38,449 bases of DNA from Oscillospiraceae bacterium. GTDB lineage: Bacteria; Bacillota; Clostridia; Oscillospirales; Ruminococcaceae. Positions 1 to 7,960 of this stretch are shown in pieces. Positions within the stretch are counted from its first letter, which is position 1. Each line of letters opens with the position of its first letter. The position numbers were made by a program, and so were the translations under genes. The stretch lies in assembly GCA_017540225.1 (NCBI GenBank), contig JAFYBM010000272.1, positions 1-38,449 of the forward strand. The letters are read 5' to 3'. Under the pieces are notes generated by a model. That model ran no database searches. It saw only the letters and a list, made by a program, of their open reading frames with translations, and was not told the DNA's origin.

Positions 1-196
1 CGTTTGTCATTTTTTCGAGATGCTCAGGCAGCATGGCCGCCACAATAACCATCACAAACGGCAGCAGATACGGTGTCACCAGCATTCCGGTGAATACTGA
101 GAGCAGTATGATGAAGATGAGCAGCCGGCGCAGACTGTGCTTTTTTCCCTGCAGCGCAGTCAGATCGGCGCATATCAGATTTCGGATCGTTTGCAT
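1..196 (-). CDS. ABC-2 type transporter permease, partial (N-terminal 65 residues)
   Basis: The reading frame begins at an ATG at 194-196 (reverse strand) and stays open to the window edge, so only the N-terminus is visible. A purine-rich GGGGAGGGGAG ribosome site lies just upstream. The visible protein starts MQTIRNLICADLTALQGKK and then enters a hydrophobic segment followed by a second one, typical of an ABC-2 permease whose cytoplasmic N-terminus precedes helix 1. It lies 18 bases after another permease gene in the same operon, so the two probably form a heterodimeric membrane part for the ATPase encoded upstream. The export substrate cannot be told. Its identity as a permease rests on context and hydrophobicity. 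Confidence 0.7.
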   Translation of the reverse strand, partial: MQTIRNLICADLTALQGKKHSLRRLLIFIILLSVFTGMLVTPYLLPFVMVIVAAMLPEHLEKMTN

Positions 197-214
197 AGCT
201 TCTCCCCTCCCCTT

Positions 215-946
215 TCAAAATTCACGCTGATTCAGCACTTTCACCGTGATCTCGCAAAGCAGCGCACAGACTCCTGCCGTCAGCAGATTCACCGCCAGAA
301 ACAGAAGCAGTCTGCCGCCGATACCGGCCGGATGCAGCCATGTTAATTCCGGAACGCGCATTTTTCCCGAAACCAGCATCGTCAGCAGCGGAACAACAAT
401 CGCAGCAATTATCAACAGCATACCGAGCATGATCTTAATATCATTCTCTGAACCGAGAATACTGCTCAGCATCCGGAATATACACATAAACAAACAAACG
501 GCCATAAAAATACCGAGAAACAGCGAAAAATACTTTTGCAGCACATCCTTCGATCCTGTCAGAGAATCAGAGACAACGGAACCGGAATGCTTTGCAAAGA
601 ACGTCCTGATACGCAAATAGAGCTTCAGCAATACAGACAGCCGGAACATCAGCAGACTCAGCAGCTCTCCCGCCAGAGCCGAGCCGAAATATTCCATGAA
701 TCCTGCGCGGGTAATGCTGCTGCGCTGCACAGGCAGAATACCGTAGCAGCGCCGGAAATCCGCGCTGACAGTTGATTCATGACCAAACAGAAACAAAATC
801 GCCGCAAACGGAATCATTAAGCAGCCAAGCACCGGATTCATCAGCATCGCGCACAATGCTGCCGTGCAAATCAGCAGCAGACCGCCGCGCATTTGCTTTT
901 CGGAGATACAATAATCAAAGTGTATCATCTTCAGAATGTCGTTCAT
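215..946 (-). CDS. ABC-2 type transporter permease
   Basis: A 243-residue membrane protein with about six hydrophobic segments, beginning MNDILKMIHFDYCISEKQ. This pattern, an amphipathic start followed by clustered helices and a long loop near residues 110-135, fits ABC-2/BcrB-like permeases. The start is fixed by a textbook AAAGGAGG six bases before the ATG, which puts the first 32 bases inside the end of the upstream ATPase gene. Such overlap implies translational coupling. With the neighbouring partial permease and the ATPase it would form an exporter of the YtrBC/BcrAB kind. The substrate is unknown; cell-envelope stress or peptide export is typical of operons headed by a YtrA-type regulator, but that is inference. 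Confidence 0.8.
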   Translation of the reverse strand: MNDILKMIHFDYCISEKQMRGGLLLICTAALCAMLMNPVLGCLMIPFAAILFLFGHESTVSADFRRCYGILPVQRSSITRAGFMEYFGSALAGELLSLLMFRLSVLLKLYLRIRTFFAKHSGSVVSDSLTGSKDVLQKYFSLFLGIFMAVCLFMCIFRMLSSILGSENDIKIMLGMLLIIAAIVVPLLTMLVSGKMRVPELTWLHPAGIGGRLLLFLAVNLLTAGVCALLCEITVKVLNQREF

Positions 947-1799
947 GCTTATCCTCCTTTGCTATGTAGACAAGGATCTCATCAATGCCGGCCTTTTCCG
1001 TCACAAGTGCAGGCGGCACTTCTTCCAGATACCGCGCATCCAGCAGCGCGTCAAAGCCGTTTCGGTAAGCATGGAAGCCGATGCATTTTTCCCGCAGTGC
1101 CGAAGAAATCTCATCCTCCCCGCCCTTTAGGACATAATAGCTGTTTTCAAGCTTCTCCTTCGTGCCTGTAAACCAGACCCTTCCGCCGTGCAGCACGGTA
1201 ATATAATCCGCAATGCGCTCCACATCAGAAGTGATATGCGTTGAGAACAGTACACCGCGTTTTTCATCCTCGATATATTCTGCCAGCACATCAAGCAGTT
1301 CATCGCGTGCAACCGGATCCAAACCGCTGGTCGGTTCATCGAGAATAATCAGCTCAGCCTGATGCGAGATTGCAACAGCAATCATCAGCTTCATTTTCAT
1401 GCCCTTGGAAAATTCCCCGCAGGGCTTGTTTTCCGGCAGCTCAAATTGCTTGATCCTGCGTGCATATTCATTGCTGTCCCAGTTTTTGTAGAAGGGCTTG
1501 AGCTGCTTTTCGATCTGTCTGACATTGAGATGCTCGGCAAAATACAGGCTGTCAAATACAACGCCGATGCGTTCTTTGATCTCCGTTGCACTGCGCTGAT
1601 GATCCAGCCCGAAAATCGTAATGCTGCCGCTGTCCGGCCTGGCCATGCCAAGCAGAGAACGGATCGTGGTCGTTTTGCCGGAGCCGTTCTGCCCGACAAA
1701 ACCCATAATAAAACCGCGCGGCAGTGAAAAGGATACATCCTTCAATGCAAATCCCTCGTAGGATTTATTCAGCCCGCTGATCTCAAAAATGTTATCCAT
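915..1799 (-). CDS. ABC transporter ATP-binding protein (YtrB/BcrA-like)
   Basis: The 294-residue protein is a single nucleotide-binding domain. Walker A is GQNGSGKTT (about residues 36-44), the ABC signature reads FSKGMKMKL rather than LSGGQ, as often seen in BcrA/YtrB exporters, and Walker B plus D-loop is LIILDEPTSGLDP. A switch histidine follows in FSTHI. The C-terminal 80 residues form the regulatory tail common in drug or peptide exporters. The ATG lies three bases after the stop of the GntR gene, whose end carries the ribosome site, so the genes are coupled. It would hydrolyse ATP to drive the two downstream permeases. Confidence 0.93.
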   Translation of the reverse strand: MDNIFEISGLNKSYEGFALKDVSFSLPRGFIMGFVGQNGSGKTTTIRSLLGMARPDSGSITIFGLDHQRSATEIKERIGVVFDSLYFAEHLNVRQIEKQLKPFYKNWDSNEYARRIKQFELPENKPCGEFSKGMKMKLMIAVAISHQAELIILDEPTSGLDPVARDELLDVLAEYIEDEKRGVLFSTHITSDVERIADYITVLHGGRVWFTGTKEKLENSYYVLKGGEDEISSALREKCIGFHAYRNGFDALLDARYLEEVPPALVTEKAGIDEILVYIAKEDKHERHSEDDTL

Positions 1800-1802
1800 A
1801 TT

Positions 1803-2174
1803 TCATTCCTCCATAATTTTTCGCATTGCAGCAATGATCTCGTCATCGGAAAGGCCGGCGTTTCTGCCGTTCAGGACAGCCTTTTCAAAGCCCTCCTCCA
1901 TTTCGCAGAGCATCCGTTCACGCAGCAGCTCATTGTTCCGCGGCGCGACAAAATACCCCTTTCCCGCAACGGAAATGATAAAGCCTTCCTCTGCTAGATC
2001 GTTATAGACCCGCGTTGTTGTGATTACGCTGATTTTCAGATCACGCGCAAGCTGCCGGATCGAAGGAAGCTGTTCATCCTCTTCGGCTTTCCCCTCCAGA
2101 ATCTGTGCCTTGATCTGCTCCTCGATCTGTTCATAAATCGGGACATCGGATTTGTTTTTGATAATAATTTTCAT
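1803..2174 (-). CDS. GntR-family transcriptional regulator, YtrA subfamily
   Basis: The 123-residue protein consists of an N-terminal winged helix-turn-helix (IYEQIEEQIKAQILEGK through LPSIRQLARDLKISVITTTR) and a short helical tail of about 45 residues. That small effector domain defines the YtrA subgroup of GntR regulators, which usually repress their own ABC-transporter operons. I chose the ATG at 2172-2174 because a GCAGGAG ribosome site sits six bases before it and a strong promoter lies just upstream. A longer in-frame extension to 2339 would run through that promoter. It is the first gene of the operon and the natural repressor of it; the inverted repeat over its promoter is the likely target. 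Confidence 0.9.
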   Translation of the reverse strand: MKIIIKNKSDVPIYEQIEEQIKAQILEGKAEEDEQLPSIRQLARDLKISVITTTRVYNDLAEEGFIISVAGKGYFVAPRNNELLRERMLCEMEEGFEKAVLNGRNAGLSDDEIIAAMRKIMEE

Positions 2175-2211
2175 AGAGCGCTCCTGCTTATCTGTTATCA
2201 CTGTTATTATT

Positions 2212-2232
2212 GTGATATATACAGTATAACAC
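2212..2232. promoter_or_regulatory. Candidate YtrA-type operator overlapping the -10 box
   Basis: A 21-base imperfect inverted repeat with arms GTGTTATA and TATATCAC around a 5-base centre (7 of 8 positions complementary) covers the -10 box. A second, perfect 6-base pair of arms (TATCAC / GTGATA) lies just downstream in the leader and shares the right arm. YtrA-family repressors usually bind such repeats over their own promoters, so the operon is probably self-repressed. The assignment is inferred from position and symmetry. Confidence 0.5.
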
Positions 2233-2251
2233 ATGCCGATGAATTTGTCAA
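2223..2251 (-). promoter_or_regulatory. Sigma-A promoter of the GntR-ABC operon
   Basis: Reverse strand shows TTGACA (2246-2251), a 17-base spacer and TATACT (2223-2228). The distance to the regulator start codon gives a leader of about 45 bases. It is a near-consensus promoter, so expression must be held down by a repressor if the operon is inducible. Confidence 0.85.
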
Positions 2252-2333
2252 GCACTTTTTCAATAATTTTATCTTTTGCATTCTGCCTAAACGGTTCACG
2301 AATACTGCTTCGCAACGATTTTTGCTTTTTCCA

Positions 2334-2362
2334 TTGCATTTCAATGTAAAATATGCTATACT
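2334..2362 (+). promoter_or_regulatory. Sigma-A promoter of the sensor-GGDEF gene
   Basis: TTGCAT (2334-2339), 17-base spacer, TATACT (2357-2362). It lies downstream of an upstream in-frame ATG at 2322, which therefore cannot be the real start, and about 100 bases before the ATG at 2469. It is divergent from the GntR promoter, about 85 bases away. Confidence 0.75.
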
Positions 2363-2468
2363 ATATTTAACAGAAATTACTGCAATTCTTTTCTCTGTGC
2401 AGGAAAACCGGAGTACTACTGCCGTTTCATCCGCAGACCTGCCGGAATCAGAATACAGAGGTGAGAAA

Positions 2469-4391
2469 ATGATTTTTGAGAGAATACGGAATATTGCAGT
2501 CATTGTCGCCGGAACCGATGAGGAATACCAGAGCAGTATCCTGAGCGGAATTGCCGGAGCAGCAAAAGAATTTGACTTCAATATTTCGGTATTTGCATCC
2601 TTCGGCGGTGTTCTTCCGAATCCGGAATACGACATCGGCGAATACAACATTTATTCACTGATCAATTACAGTCAGTTTGACGGCGCAATTCTGCTGACCA
2701 ATACCATTTGCAGCATAGAGGTTAGAGAAAAAGTATGCCGCGAAGTAATCGAAAGCGGGATCCCTGCCGTCGTATTTGATTGCAGTGACTTTCCGGAATT
2801 CTATAACATCCGCATCGACAATTACACCGCCATGCGGAAAATTACTGAGCACGTTATTGACGTTCACGGTGCGCGCGTTATCAATTATATTTCCGGACCG
2901 CTTGGCAATCCCGAGGCCGCAGAGCGCCGCAAAGCCTTCTGCGATGCCATGCAGGCACACGGACTGACAGTTGAAGAGGAACGAATCTTTTACGGTGATT
3001 TCCGTCCGGATGACGGCAAACAGGCAGTAGAAGCGCTGCTGGAAAGCGGCCTGCCGCTTCCGGATGCAATAATTGCGGCAAACGATGCGATGGGACTGGA
3101 AGCTGCCTGCACACTGATTGCACACGGCATCCGCATTCCGGAGGATATGATCGTAACCGGCTTTGACTGGACTTTTTTTGCACAGAATCATAATCCGACA
3201 CTGACAAGTGTAGACCGACCGCTTTCTGAGGCCGGCAGAGAGGCCTGTGCGCTGCTGGATCGTGTTATCCGCGGCGAAAGCTGCGAAAAAACCGTTACTC
3301 TACAGGCAACGCCGGTATTTCAGGAAAGCTGCGGCTGCAAGGACAGCGCCGCCGCAGACATCCGAAGCTACCGTTCCGCAACCTATGATCTGATTCAGCG
3401 GTTCCGCTCGGGCACATCCATGATTACCCGCATGACCTCTGCGCTCGCAATGAACGAAACGCCGGAACAGAGTATCCGGATTATTTCCCAGTATCTGCAT
3501 GAAATCGGCTGCCGGCAGTGCTGCATCTGTCTCTGCGAAAACTGGGAAAACGCATTCCGCAATACATCATCAGATGTTCAGGCAGAATCAGATTTACCGA
3601 CAGGTTATCCGGAAACAATGCTCGCACCGCTGATCTGGGACAACGGCGAACTGGGAAAGGTTGCGCATTTCCAAAGCAGCCAGATGTTTCCGGTTCTGTT
3701 TGAAACAGGCGGCAATATGAGCTATTTCTTCCCGATGCATTTCCGAAGCCGCTGTCTTGGCTATTATATTTTCACAAATACGGAATTTCCGACGCGCAGT
3801 ATGCTCTGTCACTTGCTGATGATTAACATCAGCCATTCTTTTGAGAATATCCGCAAGCTGCTGAACCTGAATCAGGCCATTCAGGATCTGGACAGAATGT
3901 ATATCATTGATTCGCTATGCGGCATCTATAACCGCAACGGTTTCCGGCGCTGTGCAGAGCAGATGCTTTCGGAATGCAAAAAGAAACATCTCCCGATGAT
4001 GATTTCGTTCATTGATATGGACGGGCTGAAAACAATCAACGACACCTACGGACATGATGACGGCGACTATGCGTTAAAGCTACTGGCGCGTGCCATTCAG
4101 GAAAGCTGCTCCGGAGATCAGGTCTGTGCAAGAGTCGGCGGTGACGAGTTCATCATCGTGGGAACCGGCTGCACGCAAGCGGATGCCGACCGCATGGAAC
4201 AGACACTCGCGGAACGGCTTTCAGTGCTGAATGATGCCGAACAAAAACTATATCATGTTTCAGCCAGTGTCGGAACATTTATTACAGACATTCGGGAAGA
4301 TATGAAACTCTTTACACTGATTATGCAGGCCGATCAGAAAATGTATCAAATGAAAAAGGCACGGCATTCCGCTGAAGGTTTGCCGGAATAA
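2469..4391 (+). CDS. LacI-type periplasmic-binding-like sensor fused to GGDEF diguanylate cyclase
   Basis: A soluble 640-residue protein. Residues 1-285 resemble the sugar-binding core of LacI regulators (IRNIAVIVAGTDEEYQSSI, then PDAIIAANDAMGLEAA and VTGFDWT), but no DNA-binding helix-turn-helix precedes it and there is no signal peptide. Residues about 300-465 form a GAF-like linker region with several Cys. Residues about 470-635 are a GGDEF domain with DMDGLKTINDTYGHDDGD and an intact GGDEF at 557-561, so cyclase activity is expected. The RxxD inhibitory site five residues upstream is absent. The start is the ATG with GAGGTGAG before it. It probably turns a cytoplasmic sugar or metabolite signal into cyclic-di-GMP. 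The architecture is common in Oscillospiraceae and Lachnospiraceae. Confidence 0.88.
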   Translation: MIFERIRNIAVIVAGTDEEYQSSILSGIAGAAKEFDFNISVFASFGGVLPNPEYDIGEYNIYSLINYSQFDGAILLTNTICSIEVREKVCREVIESGIPAVVFDCSDFPEFYNIRIDNYTAMRKITEHVIDVHGARVINYISGPLGNPEAAERRKAFCDAMQAHGLTVEEERIFYGDFRPDDGKQAVEALLESGLPLPDAIIAANDAMGLEAACTLIAHGIRIPEDMIVTGFDWTFFAQNHNPTLTSVDRPLSEAGREACALLDRVIRGESCEKTVTLQATPVFQESCGCKDSAAADIRSYRSATYDLIQRFRSGTSMITRMTSALAMNETPEQSIRIISQYLHEIGCRQCCICLCENWENAFRNTSSDVQAESDLPTGYPETMLAPLIWDNGELGKVAHFQSSQMFPVLFETGGNMSYFFPMHFRSRCLGYYIFTNTEFPTRSMLCHLLMINISHSFENIRKLLNLNQAIQDLDRMYIIDSLCGIYNRNGFRRCAEQMLSECKKKHLPMMISFIDMDGLKTINDTYGHDDGDYALKLLARAIQESCSGDQVCARVGGDEFIIVGTGCTQADADRMEQTLAERLSVLNDAEQKLYHVSASVGTFITDIREDMKLFTLIMQADQKMYQMKKARHSAEGLPE

Positions 4392-4399
4392 CAAAAAAT

Positions 4400-4422
4400 G
4401 AGCCGAGGCACAGCCTCGGCTC
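4400..4422. terminator. Hairpin terminator between convergent genes
   Basis: A perfect 10-base stem (GAGCCGAGGC / GCCTCGGCTC) with a 3-base loop. On the reverse strand it is followed by six T, making a good terminator for the metalloprotease remnant. On the forward strand the following run is AAAATATTTAT, so termination of the GGDEF gene is weaker. Confidence 0.8.
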
Positions 4423-4453
4423 AAAATATTTATATCAGAAACGCAGATTCGGT

Positions 4454-5584
4454 TTAGTCCGTTTCAATCGTATACTCCAGTCCGGTGACGGTGACCGTGC
4501 AGGTGCCGTCATCCTTGATCTCATCAATCTTGATGGAGATACCCCTTTCAGCAAAATCTTTGTAATCCGGCGTGCTTTCGGTCAGGGATTCGCCGGCATA
4601 GTAATAACCGTGGTCATCATCCACCAAGCTGAAGATGTGTCTCAAACCTCTCAGAACCCGGACACCGCTCTTTTCAATCTGGCCGTACATATTCTGCTCC
4701 GGCGTATTCAGTTCAACCAGCAGACAATCATTATAAAACATGAGTCGTCTCAGATAATCCGGTCTTTCGGGGTCAAATTGATTCTTCGGAATCACCAGAA
4801 CATTCGGAGCAGTCTGAGCGGATTTCAGCGTGAATGTCTGTGTACCGCCGGTATAAACCTGAACATCCTCCTGCTCATACCAGTTGAGCGCGAGCTTAGA
4901 CCATACGGTGTAATCGCCGTGATTATTATACATCGGATCCATGCCTGCCTCACCGGAAAGCGTAACGCCGCGCCCGTACACATCATCCAGCCCAAAGGAG
5001 TGACCGAGTTCATGAATGAGCGTCTGATTCGTATTGGTCTGATTGGTAAGGTCAAACGCCCCGCTAATCTTTTTCGATAAATACTGTGTTCCGTCTTTAT
5101 CCGTAATTATCTCATTCATAATGACATCATATGCCGGCCACCAGTCAGCGAGATGAAGATCAGAATGGTGCACGATTTTTTCATTTAATAATTTTAATTG
5201 CATGGCGGAATCAGGGACGATCATAATCAGCGCATCCAGTTTTCCGTCCTGATCGGAATCATAGGACGAAAGATCAATCTTGTCAGCGAGTGCATCATAT
5301 GCTTCCTGAAGCAGTACGCTCGAATTCATATGGTAAACCTTTTCATCCCCGAATTCATACACCTTATAATAATCCGTGAGCTTTTTTTCTGCGGTATAGG
5401 TAAACACATCGCCCGTGAGATCGCATTTGCCGCAGGAAGAACGGGAATAGAAGGCGGAAATACTTTTAAAGGGATATGCCGCAGATTCCTTGTTTTCTTT
5501 GCCGAAAAGCCGTGTTTGCAGCTCCTCATTAACGATTTGTATTACGGAAATACCGATCGAAAGCGCCCTGAAATCAGGGCGCTT
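4454..5584 (-). pseudogene. M6-family (immune inhibitor A-like) metalloprotease, 5'-truncated
   Basis: The frame is open from 5584 to 4454, but the only conventional start is an internal GTG at 5405-5407, and homology to M6 proteases clearly continues upstream of it: about 46 residues before the GTG include SISAFYSRSSCGKCDLTGDV, which corresponds to the conserved FY.RSSYG..I.G block of the family. The zinc site HELGHSFGLDD is intact, as is DSDQDGKLDALIMIV. What is missing is the signal peptide, propeptide and first catalytic strand. The frame runs straight into the terminator hairpin of the next gene at 5559-5586, so the 5' end appears lost in a deletion or rearrangement. A short cytosolic protein from the GTG is possible but would be an incomplete fold. 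Confidence 0.75.
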
Positions 5585-5586
5585 TC
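5559..5586 (-). terminator. Hairpin terminator of the small unknown gene
   Basis: A perfect 13-base stem (GAAAGCGCCCTGA / TCAGGGCGCTTTC) with a 2-base nominal loop, 12 bases after the stop of the gene at 5599-5802. The run after it on the reverse strand is only modestly T-rich. It also marks the break point of the truncated metalloprotease. Confidence 0.7.
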
Positions 5587-5598
5587 AGTTTTCAAAGA

Positions 5599-5802
5599 TC
5601 AGATTTTGTCAACCTTTTCGAGGTACACATACAATGCCTCGCCGTGGAACATCATATTCTTGACCTCATAGCCTTCGTTCAGCAGACGGCCGATGGATTC
5701 CTCTGCAAGCGGGAAGCCTTTCAGTACCAGTGATGTTGCATCCATGCTCAGACGGTCAGTGTCCTGATAAAGCGGAACCTGAATCAGTTTACAAGTTTTC
5801 AT
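5599..5802 (-). CDS. Small conserved-looking protein of unknown function (67 aa)
   Basis: I do not recognise the family. The 67-residue protein starts MKTCKLIQVPLYQDTDRL and has an alternating strand-helix-strand look (KLIQVPLYQ, ESIGRLLNEGYEV, MMFHGEALYVYLEK), the pattern of a small alpha/beta fold with a conserved EGYEV-like turn similar in style to DUF4177 proteins; that likeness is weak. The ATG has GGGAGG eight bases before it, a near-consensus promoter and its own terminator, so it is a genuine monocistronic gene. No signal peptide or membrane segment is present. Confidence 0.75.
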   Translation of the reverse strand: MKTCKLIQVPLYQDTDRLSMDATSLVLKGFPLAEESIGRLLNEGYEVKNMMFHGEALYVYLEKVDKI

Positions 5803-5835
5803 TGCGAAAACCTCCCTTTCATAAAAACTACTCAT

Positions 5836-5864
5836 ATTATACCATTTTTCATGCCGTACGTCAA
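5836..5864 (-). promoter_or_regulatory. Sigma-A promoter of the 67-aa protein gene
   Basis: Reverse strand: TTGACG (5859-5864), 17-base spacer, TATAAT (5836-5841), followed by a short leader of about 28 bases. Near consensus. Confidence 0.85.
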
Positions 5865-5969
5865 GTCTTTTTTTTGAATATTCCGAAAAAATGTTAAATA
5901 CATGACAATACCTGCCCATACCAATGTAATTATACACAAAACAGGAGATTGCCGCAGCGGAAAGAGCAC

Positions 5970-5998
5970 TTGCATTTCTTCCGTAATCGTGGTATAAT
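5970..5998 (+). promoter_or_regulatory. Sigma-A promoter of the B6 kinase/ECF operon
   Basis: TTGCAT (5970-5975), 17-base spacer, TATAAT (5993-5998), about 35 bases before the start codon. No riboswitch would fit in so short a leader. Confidence 0.8.
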
Positions 5999-6038
5999 GC
6001 AACTGTAACCACGATTGTAAGGAAAGGAGTGCAGGAAT

Positions 6039-6893
6039 ATGCGGACAGTTCCCCGTGTTGCCTGTATCAATGATTTGTCCGGTTTCGGGCGCTGTTCCCT
6101 GACGACCGCTTTACCGGTACTATCGGTAATGGGCGTGCAGGCCTGCCCCGTTCCGACGGCAGTACTCTCCAAGCACACCGGTTTTCCGCAGTTTTCTTTT
6201 ACGGATCTGACCGATACACTTCCTGATTATTTTGAAAGCTGGTCAGACCTTGATTTTGACTGGATCTATGCCGGATTTCTCGGTTCTCTCGGACAGATCC
6301 GGCTGGTCAGGCAATTCTTCCGTTCACAGAAGCAGCGAAATCCGGAATGCCGCATTCTGCTTGATCCGGTCATGGGCGATGAAGGCCGCCGCTACAGCAC
6401 CTATACGGTCGAACTCTGTGATGCAGTGCGGGAGCTTGTCGCTGAGGCGGATGTCATTACACCGAATATCACAGAGGCCTGCCTGCTGACCGGCATACCG
6501 TATCAGGGAGAATGCCTGCACCGGCATGAGGCAGAGCAGCTTGCGGAGCAGCTCATGCCGCTCGGCTGCCGTGCTGCGGTGATAACCGGCATTGTGCAGG
6601 AAAACCGGATCTGTAATCTGACCCGTCAGGGAGAGAATGTCGCTTTTTCGTCCGTTCACAGAACAGAATGTCTCTTTTCCGGAACAGGTGATCTTTTTGC
6701 CTCTGTTCTCTGCGGCGCACTGGCACGCGGATTATCGCTGCCGGATGCGGTATCTGCGGCAGGTGATTTTCTGTCTGAGGTTACACAGGATACGCTGCGT
6801 CAGGGAACACCCGCTGCGGAAGGCGTACTGTTTGAGCCGCTGCTTTATCAGCTTGGGAGGCTGTTTCATGAAAAAAATGCAAAAGGAGAATGA
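6039..6893 (+). CDS. pdxY: Pyridoxamine/pyridoxal kinase (PdxY-like)
   Basis: The 284-residue protein belongs to the ribokinase-like vitamin B6 kinases, which phosphorylate pyridoxal, pyridoxamine or pyridoxine with ATP in the salvage route to PLP. Typical marks are the N-terminal CINDLSGFGRCSL, the central LLDPVMGDEGRRY, DVITPNITEACLLTG, and the phosphate-binding GTGDLFASVLCGAL with its catalytic Asp. Length is normal. The ATG has AAAGGAG nine bases upstream and a strong promoter. Its last 26 bases overlap the next gene, an ECF substrate-binding subunit, which indicates coupled uptake and trapping of B6. The symbol is by similarity; substrate preference among the B6 vitamers is not visible. 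Confidence 0.9.
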   Translation: MRTVPRVACINDLSGFGRCSLTTALPVLSVMGVQACPVPTAVLSKHTGFPQFSFTDLTDTLPDYFESWSDLDFDWIYAGFLGSLGQIRLVRQFFRSQKQRNPECRILLDPVMGDEGRRYSTYTVELCDAVRELVAEADVITPNITEACLLTGIPYQGECLHRHEAEQLAEQLMPLGCRAAVITGIVQENRICNLTRQGENVAFSSVHRTECLFSGTGDLFASVLCGALARGLSLPDAVSAAGDFLSEVTQDTLRQGTPAAEGVLFEPLLYQLGRLFHEKNAKGE

Positions 6894-7392
6894 AAAGCTC
6901 ATATTTACGGTGTATGCCGGTCTTTTTGCGGCAATGATTACGCTGCTGACGGCAACGCTGCATATTCCGGTCGGCAACGGCTATATTCACAGCGGAGATG
7001 CCGTAATCTTTCTTGCGGCTGCGATGCTGCCGCTGCCGTATGCAGTCGGAGCAGCCGCAGTCGGCGGAATGCTTGCAGATCTTCTTTCCGGCTATGCGGT
7101 GTATGCGCTGCCGACGTTTCTCATCAAAGGCTTGCTTGCGCTGGCTTTTTCCCGCATCGGCGGGGAACGGATGCTGTGCAGAAAGCGTGTATTTGCGCTG
7201 ATTATCTGCGCTTTAATCTCTGTGATTGGCTACTGGCTTGCGGCAGTTCTGCTTTACGGCGGATGGCAGGCACAGTTTGTCGGAACGGTTCCGGGAAACT
7301 GCCTTCAGGCTGCGGGTTCTTCGGTATTATATGCCGTGATTGCAGGTGCGCTGGAGCGAATGCAGAAAAAGTCACTGCACATTACCGGATGA
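6868..7392 (+). CDS. ECF transporter S component, probably for vitamin B6
   Basis: A 174-residue integral membrane protein with about six hydrophobic helices, the size and profile of ECF S components. The segment GNGYIHSGDAVIFLAAAM, followed by PYAVGAAAVGGMLADLLSG, is characteristic of the ECF-RibFT/YuaJ-like S-component group. The start is the ATG at 6868-6870 with GGGAGG seven bases ahead; a longer in-frame version would lie inside the kinase gene. S components bind a vitamin and work with an energising module (EcfA/A'/T) encoded elsewhere. Because it is translationally coupled to a B6 kinase, the most likely substrate is pyridoxal or pyridoxine, as for PdxU-type proteins. That is inference from context. 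Confidence 0.85.
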   Translation: MKKMQKENEKLIFTVYAGLFAAMITLLTATLHIPVGNGYIHSGDAVIFLAAAMLPLPYAVGAAAVGGMLADLLSGYAVYALPTFLIKGLLALAFSRIGGERMLCRKRVFALIICALISVIGYWLAAVLLYGGWQAQFVGTVPGNCLQAAGSSVLYAVIAGALERMQKKSLHITG

Positions 7393-7438
7393 AATAAAGC
7401 AAAACAGATTGATGATACAATATGATTCACAAACAACA

Positions 7439-7470
7439 GAGCACCCGAAATAAATTCGGGTGCTCCTTTT
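7439..7470. terminator. Bidirectional intrinsic terminator
   Basis: A perfect 11-base stem (GAGCACCCGAA / TTCGGGTGCTC) with loop ATAAA, followed on the forward strand by CTTTT. It ends the B6 operon and lies immediately after the stop of the convergent membrane-protein gene, so it probably serves both. Confidence 0.88.
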
Positions 7471-7948
7471 AATAACCGATCAATGTCAAAACATAGCGAA
7501 CCGTCAGCAGCAGTAATCCGATAAACACCGCCGAAAAAACCGTACCGATACAAATTGTAATCATGCTGTGACTGTCCAGCGCGGATCTGCGAGAAGAATT
7601 CGTTGAAATCAGCAGATAATACGGCTGATTCTCATGATAGATCCGCTTGCGGCCGAAGGTTTCAGCCGGAAACGTGCAGTGATATTCCTCACCGTCCACA
7701 AGATAAACCGCATGGTCAAACCGTGTGCTGTCATCAATCCTGACAAAAATCCCCTTCGTGCGCTTTCTGAAAATCAGCAGCAGATCCGTAATCAGGAAGA
7801 ACAGCACAAACAGTACCATCGCAAGGCAGATCAGGCCAAGCAGAACGGCAGCCAGAATCACAAGGATGGATTCAAACGGCACACCGAAAAACACCAGCAG
7901 CACAATAATAATCGCAAGAGAAAAAATAACTTCCAGTATTCTGTCCAT
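7469..7948 (-). CDS. Membrane protein of unknown function, three transmembrane segments
   Basis: I do not recognise the family. The 159-residue protein has two long N-terminal hydrophobic helices (residues about 5-60), a polar middle domain of about 60 residues (KRTKGIFVRIDDSTRF through TFGRKRIYHENQPYYLLI) that looks like a small beta-rich cytoplasmic or surface domain, and a C-terminal helix (about 128-155). The middle part resembles in layout the membrane-anchored beta domains of DUF3592-like proteins, but I cannot claim homology. The ATG follows AGAAGGA, 12 bases after the histidine phosphatase gene, so the two are one transcription unit. Confidence 0.75.
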   Translation of the reverse strand: MDRILEVIFSLAIIIVLLVFFGVPFESILVILAAVLLGLICLAMVLFVLFFLITDLLLIFRKRTKGIFVRIDDSTRFDHAVYLVDGEEYHCTFPAETFGRKRIYHENQPYYLLISTNSSRRSALDSHSMITICIGTVFSAVFIGLLLLTVRYVLTLIGY

Positions 7949-7960
7949 AACGCATCCTTC

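Noticed and set aside
2175..2339. N-terminal extension of the GntR regulator
   Set aside because: It would run through a near-consensus promoter on the same strand; the start at 2174 has a good ribosome site and family-typical N-terminus.
2322..2468. Upstream in-frame extension of the LacI-like/GGDEF protein (49 codons)
   Set aside because: It contains the promoter at 2334-2362 and has no ribosome site; the ATG at 2469 has GAGGTGAG.
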